From the NCBI GenBank assembly GCA_016791385.1, contig JAEUMR010000012.1, positions 1 through 64,000 of the forward strand: a DNA stretch of 64,000 bases, read 5' to 3'. Positions 1 to 8,589 of the stretch are shown in pieces (position 1 is the stretch's first letter; every line of letters begins with the position of its first letter). The notes beneath the pieces are model-generated. The model did not search any database. It worked only from the letters and a program-made list of their open reading frames with translations, and was not told where the DNA came from. The translations under genes were made by a program, and so were the position numbers. The DNA comes from Hyphomonadaceae bacterium. Lineage in GTDB: Bacteria > Pseudomonadota > Alphaproteobacteria > Caulobacterales > Aquidulcibacteraceae.

Positions 1-482
1 GGGTGGCTGAGCGCCCGCTCGGCTGGGTCGCGGGGTGCGCGATCAGACTCTTCGTTCTCGCCTTCATCGCCTCGATCGGCATCACCTTCGTCAACACGCT
101 GCCAGCAACGTTCACGCTCAACGCCGGTGGCGTGCTCAACATCTTCCTGTTTGGCCTCACCGTGCTGGCGCTCGCGTGGCTCGCCCCGATGCTGGCGAGC
201 GAAGTGGTGCAAGGCCAGCCGCATCTCTCTGGCTCTGACGCTATCCGCACTGGTGTAGGCGCGACCTTCGCAACCGCCGGCGGCGTCTATATGGCGCACG
301 CCGTCTACAAGGCCGCGACGCAGAACATGATCAAGGCGCAACGCGCCGTTGGCGGCGCCGCGCAAAGCGCGCGTAACCGTCTCGGCGGAGGCCGCGGCAG
401 CGGGAAAGGTGGCGGAGCGCAAAAAGCGGCCATCAATTACAGCGCGATGCAGCCCAAACCGAAATCAGGAAGCAGCACATGA
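1..482 (+). CDS. trbL: TrbL/VirB6-like conjugation protein, C-terminal part (5' end outside window)
   Basis: Inner-membrane channel component of the P-type (trb) type IV secretion system. Only the C-terminal ~160 residues are in the window, and the reading frame is open through the left edge. Two hydrophobic segments are visible (around residues 14-35 and 42-65 of this fragment), followed by a Gly/Ala/Lys/Arg-rich low-complexity tail, as is usual for TrbL and VirB6 C-termini. Its stop overlaps the trbF start (ATGA at 479-482), so the genes are translationally coupled. Identification rests mainly on the order L-F-G-I, which matches the conserved trb operon. Sequence alone would only say polytopic membrane protein. 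Confidence 0.75.
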   Translation, partial: VAERPLGWVAGCAIRLFVLAFIASIGITFVNTLPATFTLNAGGVLNIFLFGLTVLALAWLAPMLASEVVQGQPHLSGSDAIRTGVGATFATAGGVYMAHAVYKAATQNMIKAQRAVGGAAQSARNRLGGGRGSGKGGGAQKAAINYSAMQPKPKSGSST

Positions 483-1162
483 ACTTCGCGTTTCGCTCAC
501 CGGTGCGCTCTTATGCGCCAGCACCCGCCGACACGCCGTATAAACGCGCGCAGCAGGAATGGGATGCGCGCATGGGCTCCGCCGTGCTGTCGGCTCGCGC
601 CTGGCGCGCCATCGCTTTTGGCGCACTCGGTCTTCTCGGCGTCAGCGTCGTTGCACTTGTTGTTGTGGCGCTCCAACAACGGACCTTCGTCCACGTCGTT
701 GAAGTCAGCCCCGAAGGACAGGTGATGAACGTGCGCGCCGCCGACGGCCGCTGGTCGCCGACGGAAGCGCAGACGGCCTATCACCTCGGTCAGTTCATCC
801 GCCTCGTGCGTTCGTTGCCGACTGATGGCGTCGTGCTCCGCGAGAACTGGCTGCAAGCCTATCGGTTCCTCACGCCGCAAGCCGCCGCGCAGCTCACCGA
901 GATCGCACGCCAAGACGACCCCTTTCTCTCGCTCGGCCGTGTCGGCCGCACAGTCCACATCCGTTCAATGATCGCCCGCTCGAACAATGCCTGGGAAGTC
1001 ACCTGGGTTGAGCGCGCCACCAACGCGACCGGGACGACCGATCCGGAAGTTTATTCCGGCGTCTTCACCGTTACTACGCGCGCCCCGCGCAACGCCGACG
1101 AAATCGCCAACAACCCACTTGGCCTCTTGATTTCGGACTTTTCCTGGAGCCGTGAACGATGA
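479..1162 (+). CDS. trbF: Conjugal transfer protein TrbF (VirB8 family)
   Basis: Bitopic inner-membrane scaffold protein of the mating-pair-formation channel; family members join the inner-membrane complex to the periplasmic VirB9/VirB10 core. The 227-residue length is typical. A short cytoplasmic N-terminus containing PYKRAQQEWDAR is followed by one transmembrane helix (about residues 43-65) and a periplasmic VirB8-like domain. It overlaps trbL by 4 bp and trbG by 4 bp (ATGA at 1159-1162), so it belongs to one tightly packed operon. No oddities seen. Confidence 0.9.
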   Translation: MNFAFRSPVRSYAPAPADTPYKRAQQEWDARMGSAVLSARAWRAIAFGALGLLGVSVVALVVVALQQRTFVHVVEVSPEGQVMNVRAADGRWSPTEAQTAYHLGQFIRLVRSLPTDGVVLRENWLQAYRFLTPQAAAQLTEIARQDDPFLSLGRVGRTVHIRSMIARSNNAWEVTWVERATNATGTTDPEVYSGVFTVTTRAPRNADEIANNPLGLLISDFSWSRER

Positions 1163-2016
1163 GCGCGCGCATCTCTGCCATCTTGCCGATGATGCTCATC
1201 GCGGCGTCGCTTGCGGCCACATCAGCCGATGCGCAAACGCGCCGCGCCCGGACGCCAACGCCCGTCGAAACACTTGCCGCCGCAAACACCGCCGCGCGGC
1301 AAAGCCCAACGCGAGACGGCTTCGTTCAGGCGCGTCACGTCTATGCCTACGAGCCCGGCGCCATCTACGAAGTGTACGCGCATCCAAGCTATGTCTCGAC
1401 CATCCTGCTCGAGCCGGGCGAAACGCTCACCGACATCGCCGCCGGCGACACTTCACGCTGGATGGTGACGCAAGCTGACAGCGAAACTGCAGAAGATCCA
1501 CGCACCGTCGTGTTGGTCAAACCGAATGCATCAGGCCTTCGAACCAACATTGTCCTGATCACCGATCGCCGCACGTACTTGATCGAAGCGGTGGCACAGA
1601 CGGGCGCGGCATACTCAGCACAAGTTGCGTGGTCCTACCCGCAAGCCGAGGGCGCCGCACAGGCCGCACCGATCGACACCATGAACCTCAACTATCGTAT
1701 CCGCACCATACGAGGCAGCCGTCCTGCTTGGCTGCCCACACGTGTGTTCGACGATGGACGCCGCACCTGGGTGGAATTCTCGCCGGATGTCGACGCGAGC
1801 GATCTGCCGCCGCTCTTCGCCGTCACGGGCGAGGGCGCCGAACTGGTGAACTACCGCACGCAGCAGGGCCTATCCGGCCAACGCTACATGATCGATCGCA
1901 TCTTCGACGTCGCTGAACTGCGGCTCGGCGTGCGCTCGCCGGTGATCGTGCGCATCGAGCGCAATCCAACAGATCCGCAACGCCGCGCGCGCAACCGTGT
2001 AGGCGGGCGCCCATGA
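1159..2016 (+). CDS. trbG: Conjugal transfer protein TrbG (VirB9 family)
   Basis: Periplasmic/outer-membrane component of the type IV secretion core complex. The 285-residue product starts with a Sec signal peptide (hydrophobic residues about 5-22, cleavage near SADA-Q). It has an N-terminal beta domain and a VirB9 C-terminal domain whose usual landmarks are visible: WLPTRVFDDGRRTWVEF, then a NYR segment and a YMIDRIFDVAELRLG segment. It overlaps both trbF and trbI by 4 bp. Confidence 0.92.
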   Translation: MSARISAILPMMLIAASLAATSADAQTRRARTPTPVETLAAANTAARQSPTRDGFVQARHVYAYEPGAIYEVYAHPSYVSTILLEPGETLTDIAAGDTSRWMVTQADSETAEDPRTVVLVKPNASGLRTNIVLITDRRTYLIEAVAQTGAAYSAQVAWSYPQAEGAAQAAPIDTMNLNYRIRTIRGSRPAWLPTRVFDDGRRTWVEFSPDVDASDLPPLFAVTGEGAELVNYRTQQGLSGQRYMIDRIFDVAELRLGVRSPVIVRIERNPTDPQRRARNRVGGRP

Positions 2017-3113
2017 GTGTCGCTACGCAAACACCGACGCCGCAGCCAGCGCCGTCGCCCAACGTCGCGATCCGCGCCAAGCCGCCGTCGCCACGCCGCC
2101 TTTCGCGCAAGGTGCTGGTCGCCGCGACTCTAGCGGCAGGCGCTGTCGTTGCATTTGCCCTGGTCAACGGCTTGTCGGAGCGTCCCGATCGCCGCGCTGC
2201 GCAACAGCAAGAAGTCGCTGCCGCGGGTGGTCCACCTGAATCCATCCGCGGCGCCAGCGATCAGTATGGCGCTCATGATCTTGCCGGCGAAGAGCTGCAG
2301 TTCGGCGATGCCGATTTGGTCGCGGTTGAAGGTGACGGTGCCGAACTCCAGCCGCCGCGCGATCCGATGTGGGCCAACAACACGAATGGAGGCGCTGGTG
2401 GTCCGGCCGCGCCGCCCGCGCCCGATCCGCAAGCCGTGGCGCGCACCTCTGCGATTCTATTCACGCGCGACGCCGAGAACGCGCAGGCGCCGCTGGATAC
2501 CGAAGCGCGCCTCAATGCGCGCCTTACGCCGCCTGGCTCGCGCTACGAGATCAAGGCCGGCGACGTCATTCCAGCGGCCCTCGTGACCGCTCTCAATAGC
2601 GATCTGCCAGGCCGGATCATCGCGCAGGTGACGGCGCCCGTGTACGACACAATCACCGGCGACCATCTCCTGATTCCGCAAGGCGCGCGTCTTATCGGCA
2701 CATATGAAAGCGGCGTGCGCTACGGCGACAACCGCATCTTGTTGGTCTGGAACAGGCTCGTCTTGCCAAACGGGTGGAGCATCAATCTCCAGGAAATGAA
2801 CGCAACAGATGCATCGGGCGCGTCTGGCGTGCGTGACAGCGTCGACAACCATCTTGGCCGCCTCGGAGTCGCCATCGGCCTCTCGGCGATCATCTCCGTC
2901 GTGGCGAATGAGGCCGAAGACGATGGCGAAGACAACACGTCATTGACCCAGAGCGTCGGCGACGCTGCAGCCACTCAAGCTGCACAAACTGGGAGCCGCA
3001 TTGTCGACCGCGAACTGCAAGTGCATCCAACGCTGCGCGTCCGCGCCGGCGCGCCGGTGCTCGTGCTGGTGACACGCGACATCCAGCTCCGGCCCTACGT
3101 CCCACGCCATTGA
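2013..3113 (+). CDS. trbI: Conjugal transfer protein TrbI (VirB10 family)
   Basis: Protein spanning inner membrane to outer membrane that gates the conjugation channel. The 366-residue product has a proline-rich cytoplasmic N-terminus, one transmembrane helix (about residues 33-53), a periplasmic Pro/Ala/Gly-rich linker and a VirB10 domain from about residue 170. Landmarks include YEIKAGDVIPAALVTALNSD, LIPQGARLIGTYESG and the GW-x-I-NLQEMNATD stretch. Last recognisable trb gene of the operon; it overlaps the next ORF by 4 bp (TTGA at 3110-3113). Confidence 0.93.
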   Translation: MSVATQTPTPQPAPSPNVAIRAKPPSPRRLSRKVLVAATLAAGAVVAFALVNGLSERPDRRAAQQQEVAAAGGPPESIRGASDQYGAHDLAGEELQFGDADLVAVEGDGAELQPPRDPMWANNTNGGAGGPAAPPAPDPQAVARTSAILFTRDAENAQAPLDTEARLNARLTPPGSRYEIKAGDVIPAALVTALNSDLPGRIIAQVTAPVYDTITGDHLLIPQGARLIGTYESGVRYGDNRILLVWNRLVLPNGWSINLQEMNATDASGASGVRDSVDNHLGRLGVAIGLSAIISVVANEAEDDGEDNTSLTQSVGDAAATQAAQTGSRIVDRELQVHPTLRVRAGAPVLVLVTRDIQLRPYVPRH

Positions 3114-3421
3114 GGCGCAAAGACCTCATTCCGCAGAAAGCGGTGGCGGATGAACTTTGCGTCTCCATCACCACGCTTTGGCGCGCGCGGAACAGCAGGC
3201 TCGCGAACTTTCCCGAACCGGTCATCGTGCACGGCGCTGTCTTTTGGAAGAAGGCGGATCTCGAACAGCTCGAAGAAGCGATCCTAACGTTCAAAGGCCG
3301 CGGGGTGTTCGAACGCAACCGGGAGGAAGAGCGTAAGCTTAAGCGCCTGCAAAAAACCAGGAAGGCTTCGGCAGGCACCGCCAAACCGCCAGCGCCGCCG
3401 CAACGCGATCTCTTCGATTGA
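3110..3421 (+). CDS. Small helix-turn-helix protein downstream of trbI
   Basis: 103-residue protein starting at TTG and overlapping the trbI stop by 4 bp, hence probably co-translated with the trb operon. Residues about 10-55 resemble an AlpA/MerR-like helix-turn-helix domain (AVADELCVSITTLWRARN, then VFWKKADLEQLEEA), and the tail is Lys/Arg-rich and charged. In many integrative elements the gene after trbI is a DUF2274 protein; this one does not look like that. It may be a DNA-binding regulator of the element, which is inferred from fold and position only. Confidence 0.65.
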   Translation: MRRKDLIPQKAVADELCVSITTLWRARNSRLANFPEPVIVHGAVFWKKADLEQLEEAILTFKGRGVFERNREEERKLKRLQKTRKASAGTAKPPAPPQRDLFD

Positions 3422-3870
3422 CGAGACTTCATCGGTGTTCTCCCGATGCTTCTGCCCCGGCCTTCTGGGTAAGCGGCGGTCAGGCCGTCTACGCCCCAGA
3501 GGCGCAGGTGGCCCGGGCTTGCCTTGGGGCCAGGGGCTTTCCCTGCGCTGTTTGCGCCTCACCCTCGCCAACGACTGCTCCGTGTTCGACCGCGGCCCGA
3601 GTAGGGCAAGGCCGAATGAAGAGGGACGCGCTCCGCGTCCCGACAAGCTCCGCCTCGCCATCGCGCGGAACGCGGGTCAAAGCCTTTGCCGCGCGAAGCG
3701 CGGATCATGCATTTCTTGGCTTGACGCGCGTGAGCACGATGGCACGTCGGTTCTGCAGAGGTGGCGACGCCGCAACGGCGCGGATTCACCCTCCACTTGT
3801 CGAATCAAGTCAACGTTGCATCGCCGACGCGGATCGTTGGCTTGCGGGCTTAATTCGTTAAGAGGGACCT
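3422..3870. other. Intergenic stretch after the trb operon, with hairpins
   Basis: No convincing gene: the ORFs here lack good start sites and recognisable protein features. It contains a perfect hairpin at 3623-3641 (GGGACGCG, loop CTC, CGCGTCCC) and further short GC-rich inverted repeats near 3690. It may hold the trb operon terminator and the promoter of the small gene at 3871. Confidence 0.4.
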
Positions 3871-4068
3871 ATGAGAAATGTAGTTCGTTCGCGCCTTCAA
3901 GAAGACGCGCCAATTTACAAGAGGATGATTGAGCAAATCAAAGGGGGGGTCTGGAAACCCAAGACCATGAGAAACGGGAGGTTGGTCGATACGAAAGACG
4001 AGACCCTGCAAAACCTGGAAACGACGCTCGCCTCTATTGAGGCCGACATCGAGGACATGGCCGACTAG
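3871..4068 (+). CDS. Small hypothetical protein (65 aa)
   Basis: Short charged, probably alpha-helical protein with no recognised domain. The start is supported by an AGAGGGA ribosome-binding site about 6 bases upstream of the ATG. The composition (VRSRLQEDAPIYKRMIEQIK near the N-terminus, then acidic helices ending IEADIEDMAD) is that of a real small cytoplasmic protein rather than a shadow ORF. It sits alone between the trb operon and a convergent minus-strand operon. Function unknown. Confidence 0.55.
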   Translation: MRNVVRSRLQEDAPIYKRMIEQIKGGVWKPKTMRNGRLVDTKDETLQNLETTLASIEADIEDMAD

Positions 4069-4181
4069 TGTTCCATCGTCACGCGTCAGCGATCGACGCC
4101 CGGTAGGGGCGAGACGCGCGCAATGCGGGGCTCGATGGCGAAGCCACGAGAGCGCGGCCGCCGAAGGCGGCGACGCCCAGG

Positions 4182-4391
4182 TCAACCCCTTAGATCAGCC
4201 TCGGCACTCTCTCCCTCGATGAGCACCATCAGCGTCAGGCGATGATGCGCCGGCATCGCCGTGAAAACCTCCGTTGTCAGCATCGGGCCGTTCTTTCGCC
4301 GCATCTTGCACGCCGGCGTCTGACCAAAGGTCACGCCCTCCAATTCAAATTCATCGCCGCCAAGTCTCACGATCCCGTCGCCTCCATTCAA
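4182..4391 (-). CDS. Small hypothetical protein (about 69 aa)
   Basis: The frame is open much further upstream, but a TTG at 4391 overlaps the stop of the preceding membrane-protein gene (TTGA) and gives a compact ~69-residue product with the segment IVRLGGDEFELEGVTFGQ. No domain recognised. It would be the last gene of a four-gene minus-strand operon (5189 to 4182) linked by start/stop overlaps. Start and coding status are moderately uncertain. Confidence 0.4.
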   Translation of the reverse strand: MNGGDGIVRLGGDEFELEGVTFGQTPACKMRRKNGPMLTTEVFTAMPAHHRLTLMVLIEGESAEADLRG

Positions 4392-4636
4392 TCGATCCAA
4401 GGTCCGTTGTAAAATCGAGCGGCGCGTTCTTCGGCCATGAAGCGGCGATGCGCGTCCTCTTCCCAAGTCCAGATCACCCAGACCAGAAACGCCCACCCGT
4501 ATTGGCCAAAGCAGAAGAGCAGGATCGCCCCCCAGAACGCCAGCCGGCGTCCAAACCGCGCCCAGATGAATGCGAAGGCCAGAAAAGCGGCGACCACTAG
4601 CGCGTGCTGAAAGAAGGAAAGAGCATCGCCGCTCAT
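4388..4636 (-). CDS. Small membrane protein (82 aa)
   Basis: Two hydrophobic helices (about residues 8-26 and 31-56) rich in Trp/Phe, then a charged C-terminal tail (EEDAHRRFMAEERAARFYNG). The ATG overlaps the stop of the upstream HNH gene (ATGA, 4633-4636). The overlap and membrane-like composition favour this start over the longer open frame. No family recognised; small membrane partners of HNH-type genes occur in phage and mobile-element operons, but no role can be assigned. Confidence 0.55.
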   Translation of the reverse strand: MSGDALSFFQHALVVAAFLAFAFIWARFGRRLAFWGAILLFCFGQYGWAFLVWVIWTWEEDAHRRFMAEERAARFYNGPWID

Positions 4637-4944
4637 CGCCAACCTCGATAGAATCCGCGGCCACGCAGTTGCGGACCAAACTTCTTCCGCCGCTCGTATT
4701 GCGACAGCACCGCGCCGTTGAGGCGCTTGACCTTCCAAACCTTCTTGATGTCCGACCGCGTCTTGATCTTGTGATGCGCCTTGCACATCAGCTGATCCGG
4801 CTTGCCGTGCGCCCACACCTCCGGCGTCGAGTGTTCAGCCTCTAATCCCTTAGACTCGTGGCAACCCTTGACGCAGCACTTGCGTCCCTGCTGCTCGAAC
4901 AGCTCGTCGTACTCAGTCTGGGTGAGATAGAGCCGCCCCATCAC
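4633..4944 (-). CDS. HNH-type endonuclease-like protein (103 aa)
   Basis: Small protein with paired cysteines (residues about 23-28, CCVKGCHES), a central AEHSTPE and a later CKAHHKIKTRSDIKK: the Cys-Cys / H / HH-K layout of recombination-endonuclease-VII-like and HNH nucleases. The lysine- and arginine-rich C-terminus would suit nucleic-acid binding. Its start overlaps the upstream gene's stop (4941-4944) and its stop overlaps the downstream membrane-protein start. Nuclease activity is an inference from the motif; no enzyme subclass can be named. Confidence 0.65.
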   Translation of the reverse strand: MMGRLYLTQTEYDELFEQQGRKCCVKGCHESKGLEAEHSTPEVWAHGKPDQLMCKAHHKIKTRSDIKKVWKVKRLNGAVLSQYERRKKFGPQLRGRGFYRGWR

Positions 4945-5189
4945 GTCTCTTCCGGCGGCCCATCGACCTCAGAATAGGGCCGCGCCATCCCGCACTTATC
5001 GGCAAGCGCGTTCAGCTTCGCTTTGCGCGCGCGCACTTCGTGGGGATTGAGTTTGCCAGCCAGAAGCCAAGCGCGAACGCTGTCAGCCGCCGCGATGCGC
5101 TCGCGTATGCGTGCGCGTTCTTCGCGCGTCGGCCCACGCTCGCGTTTCACGACACGCCACGCGCACAGACAGAATAGAGAGAAGCGCAC
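4941..5189 (-). CDS. Small hypothetical protein, head of minus-strand operon
   Basis: 82-residue Arg/Lys/Glu-rich helical protein (REERARIRERIAAADSVRAW) with no recognised domain. The listed start is a GTG directly abutting the divergent gene at 5190, and a start a few codons further in is possible. It ends in a 4-bp overlap with the HNH gene, which supports it being translated as part of the same operon. Confidence 0.5.
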   Translation of the reverse strand: MRFSLFCLCAWRVVKRERGPTREERARIRERIAAADSVRAWLLAGKLNPHEVRARKAKLNALADKCGMARPYSEVDGPPEET

Positions 5190-5816
5190 ATGCGCGGCCC
5201 TTCGTTCGAGGAAACGAAAGGGCCCGGCATGACGGCGCCAGGAGAGGCACGACCGTCAGCCGCTAGAAACAACGCTGTTCAAACGAACAACGCTGAACAC
5301 CTCGCGCGCTTTACAGCCGTTACCCGCCAGCTTGCTCGGCTCCTCGAACACATGCGCGCGTTGGCCTTGACACTACCAGAACAAACATGGAACGCAAGTG
5401 AAATGAGGCGACGCGATTGGATCGCGGCTGAACGCGCCTTCAACCGGCGCGAGCCGCTCTCAAAGGAATGCGACATGGGCCGAGGCCGCTGGAGCAAATG
5501 GAGCGTCGGCGGAGAGGAACGGCATACGATCGAGTTCGGATTCACGTATCGGTTTGATGTTCGCGCTGGTCCGAAGTCCAACGGCCTCACACCGGACTTC
5601 TGGTGGGCGAGTTCGCGCAAAGGTTCGCTCGGCGAATTTCCGACGTTGGAAGCGGCGGCGCTTGCGTGTGAGGCCGAAGCGCGGCGTTTGATCGAGCCCG
5701 CGCTTAAGTTGGCCGACGCGCCTTACGAGATGAAACTGATCGGCGAGCAGTGGGCCATATACATGGCCCATCCGCATCGGTTGCGGTCACGTAAGACGCG
5801 CGTCCGGTACAAATGA
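5190..5816 (+). CDS. Hypothetical protein (208 aa)
   Basis: Divergent from the minus-strand small-gene operon; the two starts abut at 5189/5190, so the promoters overlap the opposite gene. A purine-rich GAGAGAAG about 6 bases before the ATG supports the start; an in-frame ATG at 5229 is an alternative. The N-terminal ~100 residues are helical and basic. The C-terminal half contains WSKWSVGGEERHTIEFGF and other segments suggesting a small beta domain. No family recognised. Confidence 0.55.
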   Translation: MRGPSFEETKGPGMTAPGEARPSAARNNAVQTNNAEHLARFTAVTRQLARLLEHMRALALTLPEQTWNASEMRRRDWIAAERAFNRREPLSKECDMGRGRWSKWSVGGEERHTIEFGFTYRFDVRAGPKSNGLTPDFWWASSRKGSLGEFPTLEAAALACEAEARRLIEPALKLADAPYEMKLIGEQWAIYMAHPHRLRSRKTRVRYK

Positions 5817-5832
5817 CCGTCTTTGTGGTGGC

Positions 5833-7713
5833 CTAAAACATCCCGGCCGGCCAATCGCCAGACGGATCAAGATGTTGTTGCGATGGCGCAGACGGCTGCC
5901 GCGGCTGGTGAGCCGGTGAAGCGGCGCTCTCTCGCGCGCGACCGCGGCTTCGGCCGCGCGGCATTGCCTCGCGCGCAAACCTGGATTGCCCACAATAAGC
6001 AGAAAGAAGTCCCGGTTCGACGATCAAAAGTTCCTTCGCGCGCGTCATCGCGACGTAGAAGAGCCGTGCCTCCGCTTCGCAAATGTCCTGCGGCGTTTGT
6101 CCATCCGCCAGGAAGTCGTTGGCGAGCTGAACGCTATCCCATTCCGCGCCCTTGGCTTTGTGAGCCGTGGAGACAGATAGGTCCGCCTCAGCTTCTTCCG
6201 ACGCGGAATTTGTAATTGCGGCCCAAAGCCGACCGGGTCCGTTCATTTGGACGAGGTTCACAAAGGGTGCGAGGCTTTCGCCTTCGTCGCCTTCGGCAAA
6301 TGCCACGACTTCGTCCCAGTTCTTGAAGCCGAAGAAGTCGGGGTGCGAACCCGGCTCGCCACGTAAGAGATTGAACACATCGCCCACCAGACGCCGGAGC
6401 TCGGTGGTGCCTCCTAGAATGAACGGCCTTTGTCCGTGCTCAATCGCCGCTAACGTCTCGGCGATAACCGTAGCGTTGGTGCGCGCCAGAATGGCGTTTG
6501 GCCTGCCAACATCGCTGATCCGGCTTTGACGGCGGTCATTGCCTTGAAGAGGGAGGTCTTCGCCCAACGCCCTCAAAACGCGATTGGCCTGCCGTGCGAT
6601 CGCTTCGCCAAATCGAAACGACTGCGTGAGGCTCGTCATCTCGTCGGTCGCGATCAAATCCATCGCATTGACGGCGCCACGCCATTCATAAATCTGCTGA
6701 TGTCTGTCGCCGACATAGACCATCTGCGTCGCCTGGTCGATCAAAACGCCAAGCACCACGGGATTGGTGTCCTGCGCTTCATCGAGCAGCACGTAATCGT
6801 ACCGCAGACGTGGCTTTCCCAATGCCCAGAGTTTCAAATAGCCGTCGTGGCCAAGCGGCATTTCATCGGTCGCGCTCGTCATGCGCGCCCAAAGCTTGGT
6901 AGCCTCGTCTAACACCCTCGCCGACATCGCCGCGCGCACGTCAGGCCTCAAACCAAGGAGTCGCGGCGTCGTCATCACGTGTTCGGGGCCGATTGCCTGA
7001 TCGGCGGACTGCGCGAACCGGCGGACGGTGGCCAGAAATAGAAACGCCTGCTGCGCCGGCGTCAGCGTCACCACATCGTCGACCTTTCGGTTCTTCAGTT
7101 CCAAAACCGACGCGAGTTGCATGGCGCCGATGCGGTTGAACATCTTCGCTCGTGCGAAGCCATGTTGCCCCTGGACGCTGCGCGCCGCCAACGAATGGGT
7201 GGTGCGGCAATCGACTTCACGCGAGAAATCGCCGCGCGCATCGCTGGCGATCTTGCTGTTGAAGGCAAGATAGAGCCCGGCGCCTTCGCGTTCGTTGGCC
7301 ATCAGTTTCAAGGTCGAAGTCTTACCCGCGCCAGCGAAGGCGCAGATCTTTAGCGACCCTCCGCGCATAAATGCGTCACGGGCTCGTACCTGCTCAGCCG
7401 TCGGATCAAACGCTGGTTGCGGTGGAGCGCGCCTCCGGCGCGGCGGTCCGCTCGGTTCCAACAGGAGTTCAGCCTGCTGGGCGATCGGCGGCGTACGAGG
7501 TTGGGCCTGCTGCGCGGCAGCGCCCGCCGGATGATCTTCGCCCAGTAAGCTCAGGCGATTATCGAGGTCGCGTTCGAAGGCCCGCGCCGCTCGCGTGTTG
7601 CGGCAGTCGCGAACATAATCGCGGATTTCAGTTAGTTGCGCTCGGTCGTTCGTCGCGGCGGCCTTACGCTTCAGATCGTCCAGTGACAGCGAGTTGAAGG
7701 GGTGAATTGCCAT
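5833..7713 (-). CDS. UvrD/Rep-like superfamily 1 DNA helicase
   Basis: ATP-dependent DNA helicase of about 626 residues. Visible motifs: Walker A (CAFAGAGKTSTLKLMA, about residue 125), Walker B (YVLLDEAQDTNPV), motif III (VGDRHQQIYEWRGA), motif IV region (LTQSFRFGEAIA), and motifs V-VI (STAHKAKGAEWDSVQL, then LFYVAMTRAKELL). About 120 residues precede Walker A, longer than in minimal UvrD helicases and Pro/Arg-rich, perhaps a separate targeting region. The ATG at 7713 is preferred over the longer frame because of a CGGAAG ribosome-binding site just upstream. It lies next to two other DNA-processing genes (YedK, endonuclease I-like) inside the mobile region. Confidence 0.85.
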   Translation of the reverse strand: MAIHPFNSLSLDDLKRKAAATNDRAQLTEIRDYVRDCRNTRAARAFERDLDNRLSLLGEDHPAGAAAQQAQPRTPPIAQQAELLLEPSGPPRRRRAPPQPAFDPTAEQVRARDAFMRGGSLKICAFAGAGKTSTLKLMANEREGAGLYLAFNSKIASDARGDFSREVDCRTTHSLAARSVQGQHGFARAKMFNRIGAMQLASVLELKNRKVDDVVTLTPAQQAFLFLATVRRFAQSADQAIGPEHVMTTPRLLGLRPDVRAAMSARVLDEATKLWARMTSATDEMPLGHDGYLKLWALGKPRLRYDYVLLDEAQDTNPVVLGVLIDQATQMVYVGDRHQQIYEWRGAVNAMDLIATDEMTSLTQSFRFGEAIARQANRVLRALGEDLPLQGNDRRQSRISDVGRPNAILARTNATVIAETLAAIEHGQRPFILGGTTELRRLVGDVFNLLRGEPGSHPDFFGFKNWDEVVAFAEGDEGESLAPFVNLVQMNGPGRLWAAITNSASEEAEADLSVSTAHKAKGAEWDSVQLANDFLADGQTPQDICEAEARLFYVAMTRAKELLIVEPGLLSAYCGQSRFAREAMPRGRSRGRARESAASPAHQPRQPSAPSQQHLDPSGDWPAGMF

Positions 7714-7840
7714 GCTTCCGTTTGATCCGATTCCGATGGTCCTCTCTACGTGTAGTTGGGCTTGGGTCAAGCCGCAGCCGAAACGGGCGAGCGATGCCGC
7801 TCGCTAGCTTGGCGGCGTTCTATCTCCTAGTTTCGATCAC

Positions 7841-8524
7841 ATGTGCAATCGGTACGCCTGCGACATCCGCAAAGCTGGACTCGAAAAGGAATTCTACGGC
7901 TTCGACGAATGGTCTGAGACACGCATCAATCCGATCCTGGGCAACGCCGTTCTTGAAGTCTTCCCAAAGAGCTTCGGTCCCGTGCTCAAGCTCAAGGAGA
8001 ACGGAAAGCTCGAATGGCAGAGGCGGCGCTGGGGCTTGCCTGGTCCGCCGCAGTTTGGTTCGGCGCCTGTCACCAATATCCGCAACATCAAGAGTCCGCA
8101 TTGGCGACCTCTGCTGAAGCAGGAGTTTCGCTGCCTTGTGCCGTTCACAGCCTTCAGCGAATACGAAGACGCTTCCCCAAAGGGCAAGAGGCAAATCCGT
8201 TGGTTCGCTCCGCCTGATCGCGGCATGCTTTTCTTCGCGGGCATCTGCGGCGAGTGGTGGGGCGATTACGGAACCAAGAAAGAACCGAACGAAGGCACCC
8301 ACAAGCTCTTTTCGTTTCTCACCACGGAGGCTAACGACCTCGTTCGGCCGGTCCACGCGAAGGCGATGCCCGTCATTCTCACCAACCAGTTCGCCTGCAA
8401 GGAATGGCTGAACGTGGGGCCGGATCAGATCGAAGGCATACAGTCACGGGTGCTGCCGTCCGACGCGCTGGAAATCGTCCCCGACGACGAAGCCGAACAG
8501 TACACAGGCGGATATCTCAAATAG
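7841..8524 (+). CDS. SOS-response-associated (SRAP/YedK/HMCES-like) protein
   Basis: Member of the SRAP family, which protects abasic sites in single-stranded DNA by forming a thiazolidine link through Cys2. The essential MC-N-R start is present (MCNRYACD), as are the conserved downstream blocks RRWGLPGP, TNIRNIKSPHWRPLL, RCLVPFTAFSEY and RPVHAKAMPVIL with its catalytic histidine. The 227-residue length is typical. Many mobile elements carry such genes; here it follows a divergent helicase gene. Divergent promoters must lie in the 127-bp gap before it. Confidence 0.9.
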   Translation: MCNRYACDIRKAGLEKEFYGFDEWSETRINPILGNAVLEVFPKSFGPVLKLKENGKLEWQRRRWGLPGPPQFGSAPVTNIRNIKSPHWRPLLKQEFRCLVPFTAFSEYEDASPKGKRQIRWFAPPDRGMLFFAGICGEWWGDYGTKKEPNEGTHKLFSFLTTEANDLVRPVHAKAMPVILTNQFACKEWLNVGPDQIEGIQSRVLPSDALEIVPDDEAEQYTGGYLK

Positions 8525-8589
8525 GCAGGATAGCAATATTGGCGTGTCCAAGCCGGAGACGCTAAAGCTGCGCGCAGGGGAGGCTCTTC

